Positions 23,347 through 33,318 are shown, counted from the stretch's first letter. The stretch is DNA of 64,000 nucleotides from Acidobacteriota bacterium (GCA_016195265.1 JACPZW010000078.1:1-64000), one strand, 5' to 3'. Notes: generated by a model from the letters alone, not told the origin. Translations and numbers: made by a program.

Positions 23347-26197
23347 AGCGAAGCCCCCACTGGATCTGGCGCGGGTCTCCCGCCGAGGTGCGCGACAGGA
23401 AGGCGGCCGCGTTCATGTTGGCCGAAACGCCGGGGCTGAAGTTGACGTGGTTCGTGAGGTTGTAGCCCTCGATGAATAGGTCCACGCGGCGCGTGCCGCC
23501 CAGCCGTACCTGACGGGTCAGCCGCAGATCCACCGACAGATACGGATCAAGGTCCAGCATGTCCGGTGTGATCGCGGTCAGGTTCCTTGATGCCCGGAAC
23601 GCGTTGATAATCGCGAGTTGCGACGCGACGTCGCCCATGCCGACGGTGATCGGGAGTCCCGCCGGCCGATCGCTCTGCGTCTGGCCGTCGCCGTCGAGAT
23701 CGACGCCGGCCTGCACGCCGAAGGGCGATCCGCTCAGCCACCGGACGATGCCGCTGACCTGCAGGTCGTAGGGCAGATGCGTGGAACCCGAGACGGTGAG
23801 GTTGTGGCGGGTGCCGCCTTCCTGATAGCCGGATTGCTGCGGGGTCCGCATCGTGCCGAAATAGTTCTGGTAATGGTTGACGCCGTCGCGCGTGCTGAAC
23901 GCGAGCGTGTAGGACACCTGCAGGCTGTCGGCGCCGCGGACGCGCGTGCGCAGCTGCGTCTCGACCGCGTCATACCAGCTGCTGGTGTTGTTTTGCATGA
24001 CCTTGACTTCGCTGAAGTTGGTCACCGGCCGCGGGTTGGCGGCGCTGATGGCGCCGGACGCCGGAAGGTTCAAGTCGTATGCGCCGAGCTGCTTCAACCC
24101 GAGGTCGTGCACGTAATCGACGTCCAGCGACGTGACCTTGTTGAGCTGCCAGCCGAATCCCGCGGTCGCGTTCCATGAGAACGGCAGCACGTAGCCGTTG
24201 TCGATGAGGAACAGGGAGCGCGCTCCGCCCGAGGCGACGTAGTCGGTGAGGCTCTTGCCGCCGAGCACGGCGTTGATGTTGGGATAAAACTTCATCAGGT
24301 TCGGATCCGTGATCAGCACGGCCGTGCCGAGCGTGCGATCCTGCGTCGTCATCTGGAAGTACTGGCGGTTGCGCGTCGTGTACTTCCCAAGACCCGCCCG
24401 GGCGACGAGGGTGCCTTCGCCACGGACGTCCCACGTGATCCCGAGCCGCGGCTGGAAGTTCGTGTAGTCGTTGCCGCGGTCGGGCGAGATGAATCTGTTG
24501 AGGTTCGGGTACAGGGGGTTCGCCAGCAGCCCGTTGAAGTAGTCGACCAGCCGCAGGTCGGCGTCGAAGTGGTACCGCAGGCCAAGGTTCAGGCGAACAC
24601 GATCGGCGACGCGCCACGTATCCTCGACGAACGCGTTCGATGATTTCGAGTTGAACGTCCAGTGCCCGGGCGTCTGCATCGTGAACGAGATGGGATACGT
24701 TTTCGAGTTGTTGACGTCGAAGGGCAGGTCGGTCGTGAACTGGAAGTACCCGGCCTGAAAGAAATGCGCGTCGTATTCGTGATGGGCGTACTCGAAGTCA
24801 CCGCCGAACTTGAGATCGTGGTTCGGAGTATTGATGTAGAACGTATCGAACAGCTGATAGCGATTGCGCGGAAAGTCCTGCGGCACCGTCGTGTCCTGTC
24901 CGAAGCTCGCCGACGGTCGCGCGATGCTGAGGTCGTAGCTGTGCGGGACGGTGCCCAGGTCGTGATTCATGAACTGGAACCGGATGCTGTTCACGCGCGT
25001 GTGCGACAGCACGGCGTCGTCCTCGACGATGACGCTGTGCATGTGACTGTAGTCGTCGTCCTGACGCGAATCCGAGGACACGTTCGCCGTTCGCGTCGCG
25101 TACTGATCGTCGTGCGCCCAGCGGACAAACAGCGAGTTGTGGTCGTTGACCTGGTGGTCGACCTTTGTCGTCGCCACCCAATTGCGCGACCCGGACGGGA
25201 ACTGGCCGTTGTTGGTCGCGGCGAACGGATTCGTCGCCGGCAGCGCGATGATCTTCACGGTGCTCAGATCGTTGTGCTCGTAGGACCCGAAGAAATGCGT
25301 CCGGTTGGCCGCGATCGGCCCTCCAATGGTCCCGCCGACACGCGTCTGGCTGAATGGCGGCTTATCGGAGCCGGTCGCGAAGTAGTTCGGCGCGTTCAGC
25401 GCCTTGTCGCGACCGAAATAGGAGCCCGTGCCGCTGAACTGGTTCCCGCCAGACTTGGTCACGACCGAGACCACCGCCGCGAGCGCGGAGCCGTACTCGG
25501 CGTCGAATTGGTTGCGGAACACCTTGAATTCCTGGACGGCATCCTGCGGGATGTTGATCGTCGGATTGCCCCAGATCGCATCGTCGATGTCGCCGCCGTC
25601 GATGATCGTCGTGTACCCGTTGCGCTGATCGGCCGGCCCGCCGAATTGAATGATGGCGAACTTCTGGCCGAGGTTGTTCGGCGTCGTGCTCGGCAGCAAC
25701 TGGGCCAGCGTGAGAAAGTTGCGCTGAAGCACCGGCAACGCCGCCACCTGATCGGCCACCACGACCGATGAGGGCTGCGACTTGGCCACCTCGACGAGCG
25801 GCGTCTGCGCGACCACGGTCAGGCTCTCCGCCAGCGCCGAGATGCCGAGCTTCATGTCGATCTGGAGATCCGAGCCGATCGTCAGCACGATGTCGCGTTT
25901 CTGAGCGGCGAAACCCGACAGCTCGACCGCAATTGTGTAGGGGGCCGGCGGAAGCGCGACGGCGCGGTAGTTGCCGCGCTCGCCCGTCGTCAACACCTGA
26001 CTCGTGCCGTTGGCTTTGTTCGTCACCGTCACGGTCGCGCCGGGCAGCGCGCCACCGCTGTCATCGGTCACGGTTCCACCGATGCTGCCGCCCACCACCT
26101 GCGCGGCGCCGGCCCGCGGCGCCAGCATCACCAGCAGGAGGAAGGTCGCCGTCCACGCTCCAATTACGCTCAAGGACCAGTGCCGCTGCGCTTTCAT
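23336..26197 (-). CDS. TonB-dependent receptor with carboxypeptidase-regulatory N-domain
   Basis: The protein has 953 residues: signal peptide to about residue 32, then a CarboxypepD_reg-like domain at about 35-115 (GGTVTDDSGGALPGATVTVT). A plug domain follows at about 125-240 (VVADQVAALPVLQRNF, QEFKVFRNQFDAEYG, VVSVVTKSGGNQFSG). The outer-membrane beta-barrel ends in the aromatic terminus WGLRFAF. This architecture is the Oar/SusC-like type of Acidobacteriota. AGAAGG precedes ATG 26197. It is first in the operon with the quinoprotein and amidohydrolase, which suggests uptake of the compound they transform. It follows the FtsX-type permease gene by 133 bases. Confidence 0.9.
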   Translation of the reverse strand: MKAQRHWSLSVIGAWTATFLLLVMLAPRAGAAQVVGGSIGGTVTDDSGGALPGATVTVTNKANGTSQVLTTGERGNYRAVALPPAPYTIAVELSGFAAQKRDIVLTIGSDLQIDMKLGISALAESLTVVAQTPLVEVAKSQPSSVVVADQVAALPVLQRNFLTLAQLLPSTTPNNLGQKFAIIQFGGPADQRNGYTTIIDGGDIDDAIWGNPTINIPQDAVQEFKVFRNQFDAEYGSALAAVVSVVTKSGGNQFSGTGSYFGRDKALNAPNYFATGSDKPPFSQTRVGGTIGGPIAANRTHFFGSYEHNDLSTVKIIALPATNPFAATNNGQFPSGSRNWVATTKVDHQVNDHNSLFVRWAHDDQYATRTANVSSDSRQDDDYSHMHSVIVEDDAVLSHTRVNSIRFQFMNHDLGTVPHSYDLSIARPSASFGQDTTVPQDFPRNRYQLFDTFYINTPNHDLKFGGDFEYAHHEYDAHFFQAGYFQFTTDLPFDVNNSKTYPISFTMQTPGHWTFNSKSSNAFVEDTWRVADRVRLNLGLRYHFDADLRLVDYFNGLLANPLYPNLNRFISPDRGNDYTNFQPRLGITWDVRGEGTLVARAGLGKYTTRNRQYFQMTTQDRTLGTAVLITDPNLMKFYPNINAVLGGKSLTDYVASGGARSLFLIDNGYVLPFSWNATAGFGWQLNKVTSLDVDYVHDLGLKQLGAYDLNLPASGAISAANPRPVTNFSEVKVMQNNTSSWYDAVETQLRTRVRGADSLQVSYTLAFSTRDGVNHYQNYFGTMRTPQQSGYQEGGTRHNLTVSGSTHLPYDLQVSGIVRWLSGSPFGVQAGVDLDGDGQTQSDRPAGLPITVGMGDVASQLAIINAFRASRNLTAITPDMLDLDPYLSVDLRLTRQVRLGGTRRVDLFIEGYNLTNHVNFSPGVSANMNAAAFLSRTSAGDPRQIQWGLRFAF

Positions 26198-26330
26198 GAC
26201 AACCTTCTCCCGTGAATGGTCGCGTTTTCTTTCTGGTGTGGCTCAGGGCTTCGTACGATCGCCAGAATGCTACATCCGGACACGCTGATGGCGCCGACCT
26301 TTTGTCGGTTCGGCCGCGCGTCCACGAGGT

Positions 26331-27698
26331 CTATTCCGTGCGGAGCGCGTCGATCGGATTCAGGCGGGACGCCCGCTGCGCGGGATAGAACCCGAAGAAG
26401 ATGCCGACGGCGCCGGCCGTGCCGAACGCCAGCAGCACGGCTGACGCCGAAAACGCCGTCGGCCACTCGAGCAAACGCGTGAGGACGGCGGACGCCGCGA
26501 ACCCCAGCACGATCCCGAGCACGCCTCCGGCGGCGCTCAGCGCGACGGCCTCGACCAGAAACTGCAAACGGACGTCCCGCGCCCGCGCGCCGACGGCACG
26601 GCGCAGGCCAATCTCGCGGGTCCGCTCGGTCACCGAGACCAGCATGATGTTCATGATGCCGATGCCGCCGACGATCAGTGAGATTGCCGCAATGCCCGCG
26701 AGCAGCGCCGTCATCGTCGTGCCGGCCTGCTGGAGCGTGCTCGCCATCTCGCCCATGTTCACTTCATCGAGCTTCGGCATGTTGGCGAGGATGAACGCCG
26801 CCACCGAGGTGTACAGCCCCTTCGTCAGCGCCTCGGCGGCCTGCGACTTCACGGTGAAATCATCCGGCGTCAGTCCCGTTCCGCCGTTCGGCATCTGATT
26901 GCCGCCGAGTGCGCTCGACCGGAGCCTGGCGACGGCCGCATCGGTGTGCGGCTTGTGCCGGTCGCGCAGCAGCGCCGTGATGTCGCCGACGAGCCGCGTC
27001 GCGTCACCCGCCTGCTCGGCCGCGATCGTGATCGTGTGGAGGTACGCGATACCCAGCAGATCCTGCAGCGCGGTGTACGGCACCACCGCCATCTCGATCT
27101 GATCCTCGTCCTGCGAGTTCGAGACACCGACGACCTTGAACGCGCGATCGCGAATCCGGATCTCGCGGCCGACCGGATTGACGCCGTCGCCGAACAGCCG
27201 GTCGCGCACGGTCTGACCGAGCACGGCCACCGCCTCGCGGCCGCCGACCTGTTTCGCCGGGAAAAACCGCCCGCGCTCGAAGGACCAGCCGTAGATCGCC
27301 GGCCACGCGACGTCAGTCCCAATCACCTGCCCGTAGGACCGGCGATCGCCGGCGGTCATCCATCCGCGAAACCTCACGCCGGGCGCGGAATACTTGATGC
27401 CCGGCACCGCGCGCGCGATCGCGTCCGCGTCGGCAGTCGTCAGCGTCGTCGCCGATCCGAGGCCCGTGGCGATCTTCGATTCTTCCCCGCCGCGCGTGAA
27501 GTTGCCCGCGTTGACGTGGACGAGATTCGTGCCGGCCGACTGGACGTTGTCGTGGACGCTCTGGCCCGCCCCGTTGCCCAACGCGACCATCGTGACGACG
27601 GCGCCGACGCCGATGATGAGGCCGAGCATCGTGAGCCCGGTCCGCAGCGGGTTGCGGCCGAACGCGCGCAGTGCCACGCGCAGGCTGACCAGGATCAT
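26331..27698 (-). CDS. MacB/FtsX-type ABC transporter permease
   Basis: The protein has 455 residues. The N-terminal transmembrane helix (LRTGLTMLGLIIGVGAVVTMVAL) is followed by a large periplasmic MacB_PCD domain (about 45-290). Three C-terminal helices make up the FtsX domain, with the signature VGGIGIMNIMLVSVTERTRE and RAVGARARDVRLQFL. The start is ATG 27698, overlapping the preceding permease stop by four bases (ATGA). With the second permease and the ATPase it forms a tripartite-type exporter or lipoprotein/macrolide transporter. No membrane-fusion protein lies adjacent, so the cargo and outer-membrane partner are unknown. Confidence 0.9.
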   Translation of the reverse strand: MILVSLRVALRAFGRNPLRTGLTMLGLIIGVGAVVTMVALGNGAGQSVHDNVQSAGTNLVHVNAGNFTRGGEESKIATGLGSATTLTTADADAIARAVPGIKYSAPGVRFRGWMTAGDRRSYGQVIGTDVAWPAIYGWSFERGRFFPAKQVGGREAVAVLGQTVRDRLFGDGVNPVGREIRIRDRAFKVVGVSNSQDEDQIEMAVVPYTALQDLLGIAYLHTITIAAEQAGDATRLVGDITALLRDRHKPHTDAAVARLRSSALGGNQMPNGGTGLTPDDFTVKSQAAEALTKGLYTSVAAFILANMPKLDEVNMGEMASTLQQAGTTMTALLAGIAAISLIVGGIGIMNIMLVSVTERTREIGLRRAVGARARDVRLQFLVEAVALSAAGGVLGIVLGFAASAVLTRLLEWPTAFSASAVLLAFGTAGAVGIFFGFYPAQRASRLNPIDALRTE

Positions 27699-29188
27699 TC
27701 GAAACGCAGCGAGTCGATAGGGTGCAGGCGTGCCGCCTGGCGGGCGGGATACCAGCCGAAGAACACGCCGACCAGCGCGGCAATGCCGAACGACACCAGT
27801 ACCGCCCACGGTGACACGCTCGTGGACCAGTGCAGCGTGCGCGAAATCGCCAGCGCCGCGGCGAACCCCACGACGATCCCGACGCCGCCGCCTGCGAGGC
27901 CGAGCGTCACGGCCTCAACGAGAAACTGCCGCAGGACGTCGCGCGCCCGCGCGCCGACGGCGCGCCGGATCCCGATCTCGCGCGTCCGCTCGGTCACCGA
28001 CAACAGCATGATGTTCATGATGCCGATGCCGCCGACGAGCAGCGAGACGGCGGCCGTCGCCGCGAGCAGCGCCGTCATCGTGCGGCTCGCGCGGTCCAGC
28101 GTCTTGCCCAGCTGCTCGAGCGTGACTTTCTCCAGACCCGCCACGTTGCCGACGACGGCGCGCGCGACTTCAGGGCGCAGGCCGCCTTTCGCCAGCGCCT
28201 GCCGCGCCTGTGTGGCCACCGTGAAATCGTCAGGCGCCTTCGGACCGATCTGATGCCGCGCGCGCAGCACGTCCGTCACGTCCTTCGCCACGCGCGTGAC
28301 GTCACCCGTCGACGCGGATGTGATCGTGATGTCGTTCAGCTTCGAAAGGTTGAGCAGCGCGTGCACGGTCGTGTAGGGCACGTACACGGCGTCGAACTGA
28401 TCGTCGCCCTTCGCGGCGGCGACCATCCAGCTGGTGTTGCCGATCACGCCGACGACACGAAACGGCTGCTTCCAGATGGCCACGTCGCGGCCGACCGGAT
28501 CCTCGTCGCCGAACAGGGTATTCGCCGCCACGCTGCCCAGCACGACCACTTGCGCCCTCGTGCGCTGTTCACGCGCGGAGAAAAACCGGCCCGACCGCAT
28601 TGTCCACGCGCGGCGGATCGACGGCAGCTCGACGTCGGTGCCGTGCAGGCGCGTGAACCATCGCTTGGCGCCGAAGACGACGTGCGCGTTCTGGTGGAGG
28701 CCCTCGGCGACGTACTGCACGCCGCGAATCCGGCGGATCGCGTCCGCGTCCGCGGCGCTCAGCGTCGCCGCCGACCCCAGGCCGGCTTCCGTGTCGCCCA
28801 GGCGCTGGCTCGCCGTCGGATGATTGTGCTTTTCCATCGGGTCGTCTTCGGGATGCCCGATGAGCCGGAACGTCGGCGCGCGATCCGGGTACCAGAGCGC
28901 CGGCGCCGGGCGCACGGACGAGCGGTCCGGCGCGAACGCCGCCTGATGGTCGACGACGCCCAGATCGTCTTCGGTCTTCACCTTGTAGTTGCCCGCCGTG
29001 ACGACGATCAGGTTCATACCCGCGGCGCGGACCTGCTGATCGATCGCGGCTTCCGCGCCGGTCCCAAGCGCAATCATCGCCAGGACAGCCGCAACGCCGA
29101 TCGTCATTCCCACCATCGTCAACGCGGTCTGCAGGCGATTGCGGCCCAGCGCCTTCAGCGCGATCGACATGCTGACCGGCATCGTCAT
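27695..29188 (-). CDS. MacB/FtsX-type ABC transporter permease (second copy)
   Basis: The protein has 497 residues with the same topology as its neighbour: one N-terminal helix (LQTALTMVGMTIGVAAVLAMI), a long periplasmic domain and a C-terminal FtsX triple helix with VGGIGIMNIMLLSVTERTRE. The periplasmic domain is about 40 residues longer, with an insertion around 78-125 (QAAFAPDRSS to SQRLGDTE). The two permeases are paralogs and may form a heterodimer with the ATPase upstream. GGAGAGAGG lies directly before ATG 29188. It is eight bases after the ATPase gene and overlaps the downstream permease by four. Confidence 0.9.
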   Translation of the reverse strand: MTMPVSMSIALKALGRNRLQTALTMVGMTIGVAAVLAMIALGTGAEAAIDQQVRAAGMNLIVVTAGNYKVKTEDDLGVVDHQAAFAPDRSSVRPAPALWYPDRAPTFRLIGHPEDDPMEKHNHPTASQRLGDTEAGLGSAATLSAADADAIRRIRGVQYVAEGLHQNAHVVFGAKRWFTRLHGTDVELPSIRRAWTMRSGRFFSAREQRTRAQVVVLGSVAANTLFGDEDPVGRDVAIWKQPFRVVGVIGNTSWMVAAAKGDDQFDAVYVPYTTVHALLNLSKLNDITITSASTGDVTRVAKDVTDVLRARHQIGPKAPDDFTVATQARQALAKGGLRPEVARAVVGNVAGLEKVTLEQLGKTLDRASRTMTALLAATAAVSLLVGGIGIMNIMLLSVTERTREIGIRRAVGARARDVLRQFLVEAVTLGLAGGGVGIVVGFAAALAISRTLHWSTSVSPWAVLVSFGIAALVGVFFGWYPARQAARLHPIDSLRFE

Positions 29189-29196
29189 CCTCTCTC

Positions 29197-29952
29197 CTAC
29201 GTGGCCGCGGCCTCGAAGTCCTCGGCCGGACCGAACGCATCGGCGATCGTGCTGCGGCGCGACGGGTTCGGCCGATCGGACACGATATAACCGTCCTTGA
29301 AACGGATGATGCGCGAGCCGTACTCCGCGACCTGCTGTTCGTGAGTGATAAGCACGATCGTGATGCCCCGCTCATCCTGCAGGCGCTGGAAGAGATCCAT
29401 CACCTCGAGGCTCGTGCGGCTGTCGAGATTGCCGGTCGGCTCGTCGGCCAGCAGGATCGATGGATTGTTCAGCAGGGCTCTGGCGATCGCCACGCGCTGC
29501 TGCTGGCCGCCCGACAGCTGGTTCGGATGATGGGTCGCGCGATCGTGCAGACCAACTTCGGCGAGCGCCGCCAGCGCGCGCCGCCTGCGCTCGACGACGG
29601 GCACGCGATCCTTCGTCGAGTACAAGAGCGGCAGCTCGACGTTCTCGACCGCCGACGTGCGCGCCAGCAGGTTGAATCCCTGAAAGACGAAGCCGATTTG
29701 CTTGTTCCTGACGGCCGACAGCTCGTCGTCCGACAGCCGCGAGACGTCGTCACCGCTGAGCAGGTACTGGCCGCTGGTCGGACTGTCCAGGCACCCGAGA
29801 ATGTGCATGAGCGTCGATTTTCCGGACCCCGACGGCCCGACGACCGACACGAACTCGCCGGCCAGTACGTCGAGCGTGATGCCGCGCAGCGCGTGAATCG
29901 CGACGTCGCCGACGCTGTAGGTCTTGGTCAGGTCCCGAATGCTGATCAGCAC
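29197..29952 (-). CDS. ABC transporter ATPase (MacB/LolD subfamily)
   Basis: The protein has 251 residues. Walker A is GPSGSGKST at residues 39-47, the Q-loop is in [18 protein letters not shown], the signature is [15 protein letters not shown] near 143, Walker B/D-loop is [13 protein letters not shown] near 163 and the switch His is in VLITHEQQV near 205. It powers the two FtsX-type permeases that follow. The start is GTG 29952, six bases after the M20-like lipoprotein gene. The M20-like lipoproteins upstream could be exported cargo or functional partners; this is inference from operon order. Confidence 0.92.
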   Translation of the reverse strand: MLISIRDLTKTYSVGDVAIHALRGITLDVLAGEFVSVVGPSGSGKSTLMHILGCLDSPTSGQYLLSGDDVSRLSDDELSAVRNKQIGFVFQGFNLLARTSAVENVELPLLYSTKDRVPVVERRRRALAALAEVGLHDRATHHPNQLSGGQQQRVAIARALLNNPSILLADEPTGNLDSRTSLEVMDLFQRLQDERGITIVLITHEQQVAEYGSRIIRFKDGYIVSDRPNPSRRSTIADAFGPAEDFEAAAT

Positions 29953-29958
29953 GGCATC

Positions 29959-31623
29959 TCAGTTCGTGGTCTTCGCTTTCGGCGCGCCGTTCTTCCCGGC
30001 GAAGTTGTAGACCATGGTCGCAATCGATTTCTCGGCGCCGGCCATTCCGTAGACTTTGCCGGCGCCCTCGATCACGAAGTACTCGTTCGCCGCGTGCGCG
30101 TTGCCGCCGTGGCCGGCGGCGCCGCCCGCGATGGGCATCGACACCGGCGCGACGCGCTGCCCGACTTCGCCGTTGCCAAAGAGATACGAAGGCCAATAGC
30201 CGCCGCTCAGAATCGATTCGTGCGGCGACGGCTGCGAGTACGGGATGTGGAATATGTCGTACGTCTGTTCGATCGAGCGCGCGATGTCGGAATCGTACGA
30301 CATCTTCGACCAGGGTACGTCGCCGATCACCTTCATCTCGACATCTTTATAGCCGTTGCGGTCGAGCTGCTCGCGGATGCGCTTGACCATCTCCAGCCCG
30401 TTCATCTTGGGCACGTAGCGCATGTTGTGCTTCGATGTGATCTTGTTGGGCAGGATCGCGCCGGCGCCGCCGGCGTACATGTTGCCCGACCAGATGCCGT
30501 CCAGGTTGAATGACACGCCCGCGCGGGCCATCTTGAGCATCGTAAATGGATCGTCGGAGATGTAGCGCGCAACGCCCAGGTTCTCCGCCGCGACCTTCAT
30601 GTTGACGCGCTCCGCGCCGCGCTTGAGGATGCCGATCTCTTCCGGATTGAGGGGCTGCATTCCGTCAGTGAAGCCTTTGACCAGCGGCGTGTTGCCGTCC
30701 GCCGACACCAGCGACGCGAGCATCTTGATGTGGCGCCACGCCGGGCTGTCCACCGCGCGCTTGTTCGCGCCGTGAATGTCCGATTGCAGCGGCCCGCGGC
30801 CCCACGCTTTGCCGCTTGTTGTCAGCTCGATGTACACGCAGCCTTCCGACGCACCCGAGATCCCGCCGTTTCCGCTCAGGGCCTGGCCTCCGCCATGGAA
30901 CATCGCGTCGGCGCCCGCGAACAGATCCGGATGGTCCTTGACGAACTTGCGCAGCCCGATGTCCATCCGCTCCTCGTCGCCTTCCGCGACGAAGATCAGG
31001 TTCACCGGCAGTTTGCCCGTGACCGCTTTGATGGCCATCAGCGCGTTCAGCTGCGCCATCTCCGGGCCTTTCGAGTTCGTCGCGCCCCGCCCGATCAGCA
31101 CCTTCTTGAACGGCGCCTGCTCCACCAGCCGCGCCTCGAACGGCGGCGATGACCACGCATCAGGCTGCGTCACCGGCATCGTGTCGTATTGCCAGTAGAT
31201 GACCAGCGTCTTCGGCGCGCCCTCGTCGCACTTCGCGTAGACCACCGGATTGCCGGGCGCGCCCCATTCCGTGATGCCGACGTCGTACACCTTCGCCTGC
31301 TGGCAGCCCAACTGCTCGAAGAAGCCCTTCACCATCTCGGCCGACTCGGGAATCCCCTCGCCGCTGTTCGAGATGCTCGGCTGCCGGATCCACTTCTGCA
31401 GGTTGACGACGTGATCGTCGATGTGATCGTCGATGTAGCCGTACACCTTCTTCAGATCGTCCGACGCGACCTGGCTCAGGTCGGGCTGAATCTCGGTGTC
31501 GCCGTTCGCGCGAATCCCAAGTTTCGGCGCGGCCTTGACCGCCGCCGCTGTCGCGGTGGTCTGATTCGAACATGCCGCCAGCGCGGCACAGGACCCGAGG
31601 AGCGCAATCAATCGCAAGCGCAT
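29959..31623 (-). CDS. M20-family metallopeptidase-like lipoprotein with altered metal site
   Basis: The protein has 554 residues with lipobox LAAC (Cys18). It has the M20 peptidase fold with lid domain. The catalytic Asp motif is YWQYDTMPVTQPD (Asp147), the acid pair is EGDEE (Glu217/218), SDIHGAN carries the dimer-domain His, and HGGNAHAANEY carries the last His. However, the position usually occupied by the first metal His (HxD) is Gln145, the bridging Asp of the GRGxxDDKG motif is Asn183, and the region of the third Asp reads FHGGG. It is probably a degenerate or differently metallated enzyme. It is a tandem paralog of the next gene upstream (nine-base gap) and is followed six bases later by the ABC ATPase. 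Confidence 0.8.
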   Translation of the reverse strand: MRLRLIALLGSCAALAACSNQTTATAAAVKAAPKLGIRANGDTEIQPDLSQVASDDLKKVYGYIDDHIDDHVVNLQKWIRQPSISNSGEGIPESAEMVKGFFEQLGCQQAKVYDVGITEWGAPGNPVVYAKCDEGAPKTLVIYWQYDTMPVTQPDAWSSPPFEARLVEQAPFKKVLIGRGATNSKGPEMAQLNALMAIKAVTGKLPVNLIFVAEGDEERMDIGLRKFVKDHPDLFAGADAMFHGGGQALSGNGGISGASEGCVYIELTTSGKAWGRGPLQSDIHGANKRAVDSPAWRHIKMLASLVSADGNTPLVKGFTDGMQPLNPEEIGILKRGAERVNMKVAAENLGVARYISDDPFTMLKMARAGVSFNLDGIWSGNMYAGGAGAILPNKITSKHNMRYVPKMNGLEMVKRIREQLDRNGYKDVEMKVIGDVPWSKMSYDSDIARSIEQTYDIFHIPYSQPSPHESILSGGYWPSYLFGNGEVGQRVAPVSMPIAGGAAGHGGNAHAANEYFVIEGAGKVYGMAGAEKSIATMVYNFAGKNGAPKAKTTN

Positions 31624-31632
31624 GGCGTTCTC

Positions 31633-33297
31633 CTAATGCGTCGTCTTCACGGGACTCTTGCTGTTCGCGAAGTTGTAGACGATCGTCGCGATCGACTTCT
31701 CGGCGCCGGCCATCCCGTAGACTTTGCCCGCGCCCTCGATGACGTAGTACTCGTTGGCCGCGTGCGCGTTCCCGCCGTGACCGGCGGCGCCGGCCGCGAT
31801 CGGCATCGACACCGGCGCGACTTTCTGCCCGACGTCACTGTTCGAGAAGAGATACGCGGGCCAGTATCCGCCGAGTATCGTTTCGTTGCCCGGCAGCGCC
31901 CCGTGCGGGATGCCGAACTGCTCGTACATCTCGATGACGGCGTGCGCGATGTCGGTGTCGTACGTCATCTTCGACCAGGGCACGTCGCCGATGACTTTCA
32001 TCTCAACGTCCTTGTAGCCGTTGCGGTCGAGCTGCTCGCGAACGCGCTTGACCATGTCGAGTCCGTGCATCTTCGGTACATAGCGCATGTTGTGCTTCGA
32101 CGTGATCTTGTTGGGCAGGATCGCGCCGGCGCCGCCGGCGTACATGTTGCCCGACCAGATGCCGTCCAGGTTGAACGAGATGCCGTAGCGCGACATCTTC
32201 AGCATCGTGAATGGATCGTCGGAAATAAAGCGCGCGACGCCAAGGTTCGTCGAGGCCACCTTCAAATCCACTTTCTCCGCCGCCGTCTTCATCCGCGCCG
32301 TGTCCGCGGCGTCCATCGGCACCATCCCATCGGTAAAGCCCTTGATGAGCGGCGTGTTGCCGTCTGCCGACACCAGCGACGCGAGCATCTTGATGTGGCG
32401 CCACGCCGGGCTGTCCACCGCGCGCTTGTTCGCGCCGTGAATGTCCGACTGCAGCGGCCCGCGGCCCCACGCTTTGCCGCTCGTCGTCAATTCGATGTAG
32501 ACACAACCTTCCGAGCCGCCGGCGACGTCGCCGGCGCCGCTCGGCGCCTGTCCGCCGAAGTTGAGCAACGCATCGGCGCCCGCGAACAGATCCGGATGGT
32601 CCTTGACGAACTTGCGCAGCCCGATGTCCATCCGCTCCTCGTCGCCTTCCGCCACAAAGATGATGTTCACCGGCAGCTTGCCCGTCACTGCCTTGATGGC
32701 CATCAGGGCGTTCAGCTGCGCCATCTCCGGGCCTTTCGAGTTCGTCGCGCCCCGTCCGATCAGCACCTTCTTGAACGGCGCCTGCTCCACCAGCCGCGCC
32801 TCGAACGGCGGCGACGACCACGCGTCCGGCTGCGTCACCGGCATCGTGTCGTACATCCAATAGAAGACGAGCGTGCGAGGTGCGCCTTCATCACATTTCG
32901 CGTACACCACCGGGTTGCCCGGCGCGCCCCATTCCGTGATGCCGACGTCGTACACCCGCGTTTGCTGGCAGCCGAGTTGTTCGAAGAAGCCCTTCACCAT
33001 CTCGGCGGACTCGGGAATCCCTTCGCCGCTGTTCGAGATGCTCGGCTGCCGGATCCATTTCTGCAGGTTCACCACATGCTCGTCGATGTGGTCGTCGATG
33101 TAGCCGTACACCTTTTTCAGATCGTCAGGAGCCTTGGCGAGATCCGGCGTGATCTCGGTGTCCCCGTTCGCGCGGATGCCGAGCTTGATCTTCGCAACTG
33201 CGGGTTTGGCTTGGGCAGAGACGCTCGTGGTCGCGCCGCGCGAGCACGCCAGACCAAAGGCGGCAGCAACGCTTAGAACGATCAGGGCAGGTCGCAT
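31633..33297 (-). CDS. M20-family metallopeptidase-like lipoprotein, tandem paralog
   Basis: The protein has 554 residues, the same length and nearly collinear with the preceding paralog; long stretches are identical (IRQPSISNSGEGIPESAEM, FVAEGDEERMDIGLRKF). The lipobox is GLAC (Cys18). The same ligand positions are changed: Met148 in place of the first metal His (YWMYDT), Asn186 in GRGATNSKG, and LLNFGG in place of the third Asp region. The paralogs differ most at the N-terminus and around 240-260. Recent tandem duplication is evident. It lies 21 bases after a His-rich lipoprotein gene. Confidence 0.8.
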   Translation of the reverse strand: MRPALIVLSVAAAFGLACSRGATTSVSAQAKPAVAKIKLGIRANGDTEITPDLAKAPDDLKKVYGYIDDHIDEHVVNLQKWIRQPSISNSGEGIPESAEMVKGFFEQLGCQQTRVYDVGITEWGAPGNPVVYAKCDEGAPRTLVFYWMYDTMPVTQPDAWSSPPFEARLVEQAPFKKVLIGRGATNSKGPEMAQLNALMAIKAVTGKLPVNIIFVAEGDEERMDIGLRKFVKDHPDLFAGADALLNFGGQAPSGAGDVAGGSEGCVYIELTTSGKAWGRGPLQSDIHGANKRAVDSPAWRHIKMLASLVSADGNTPLIKGFTDGMVPMDAADTARMKTAAEKVDLKVASTNLGVARFISDDPFTMLKMSRYGISFNLDGIWSGNMYAGGAGAILPNKITSKHNMRYVPKMHGLDMVKRVREQLDRNGYKDVEMKVIGDVPWSKMTYDTDIAHAVIEMYEQFGIPHGALPGNETILGGYWPAYLFSNSDVGQKVAPVSMPIAAGAAGHGGNAHAANEYYVIEGAGKVYGMAGAEKSIATIVYNFANSKSPVKTTH

Positions 33298-33318
33298 GAC
33301 TTTCCTCCGGCGGTCACA

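Noticed and set aside
29197..29952. Naming the ATPase lolD and the permeases lolC/E or macB
   Set aside because: The subfamily is clear but the partners that would define a Lol or MacAB system are not adjacent, so no gene symbols are assigned.
31189..33276. Long plus-strand ORF of about 695 codons opposite the M20-like genes
   Set aside because: It is the antisense of two well-supported genes, Arg/Val/His-rich, with no recognisable domain. It arises from the high GC content.
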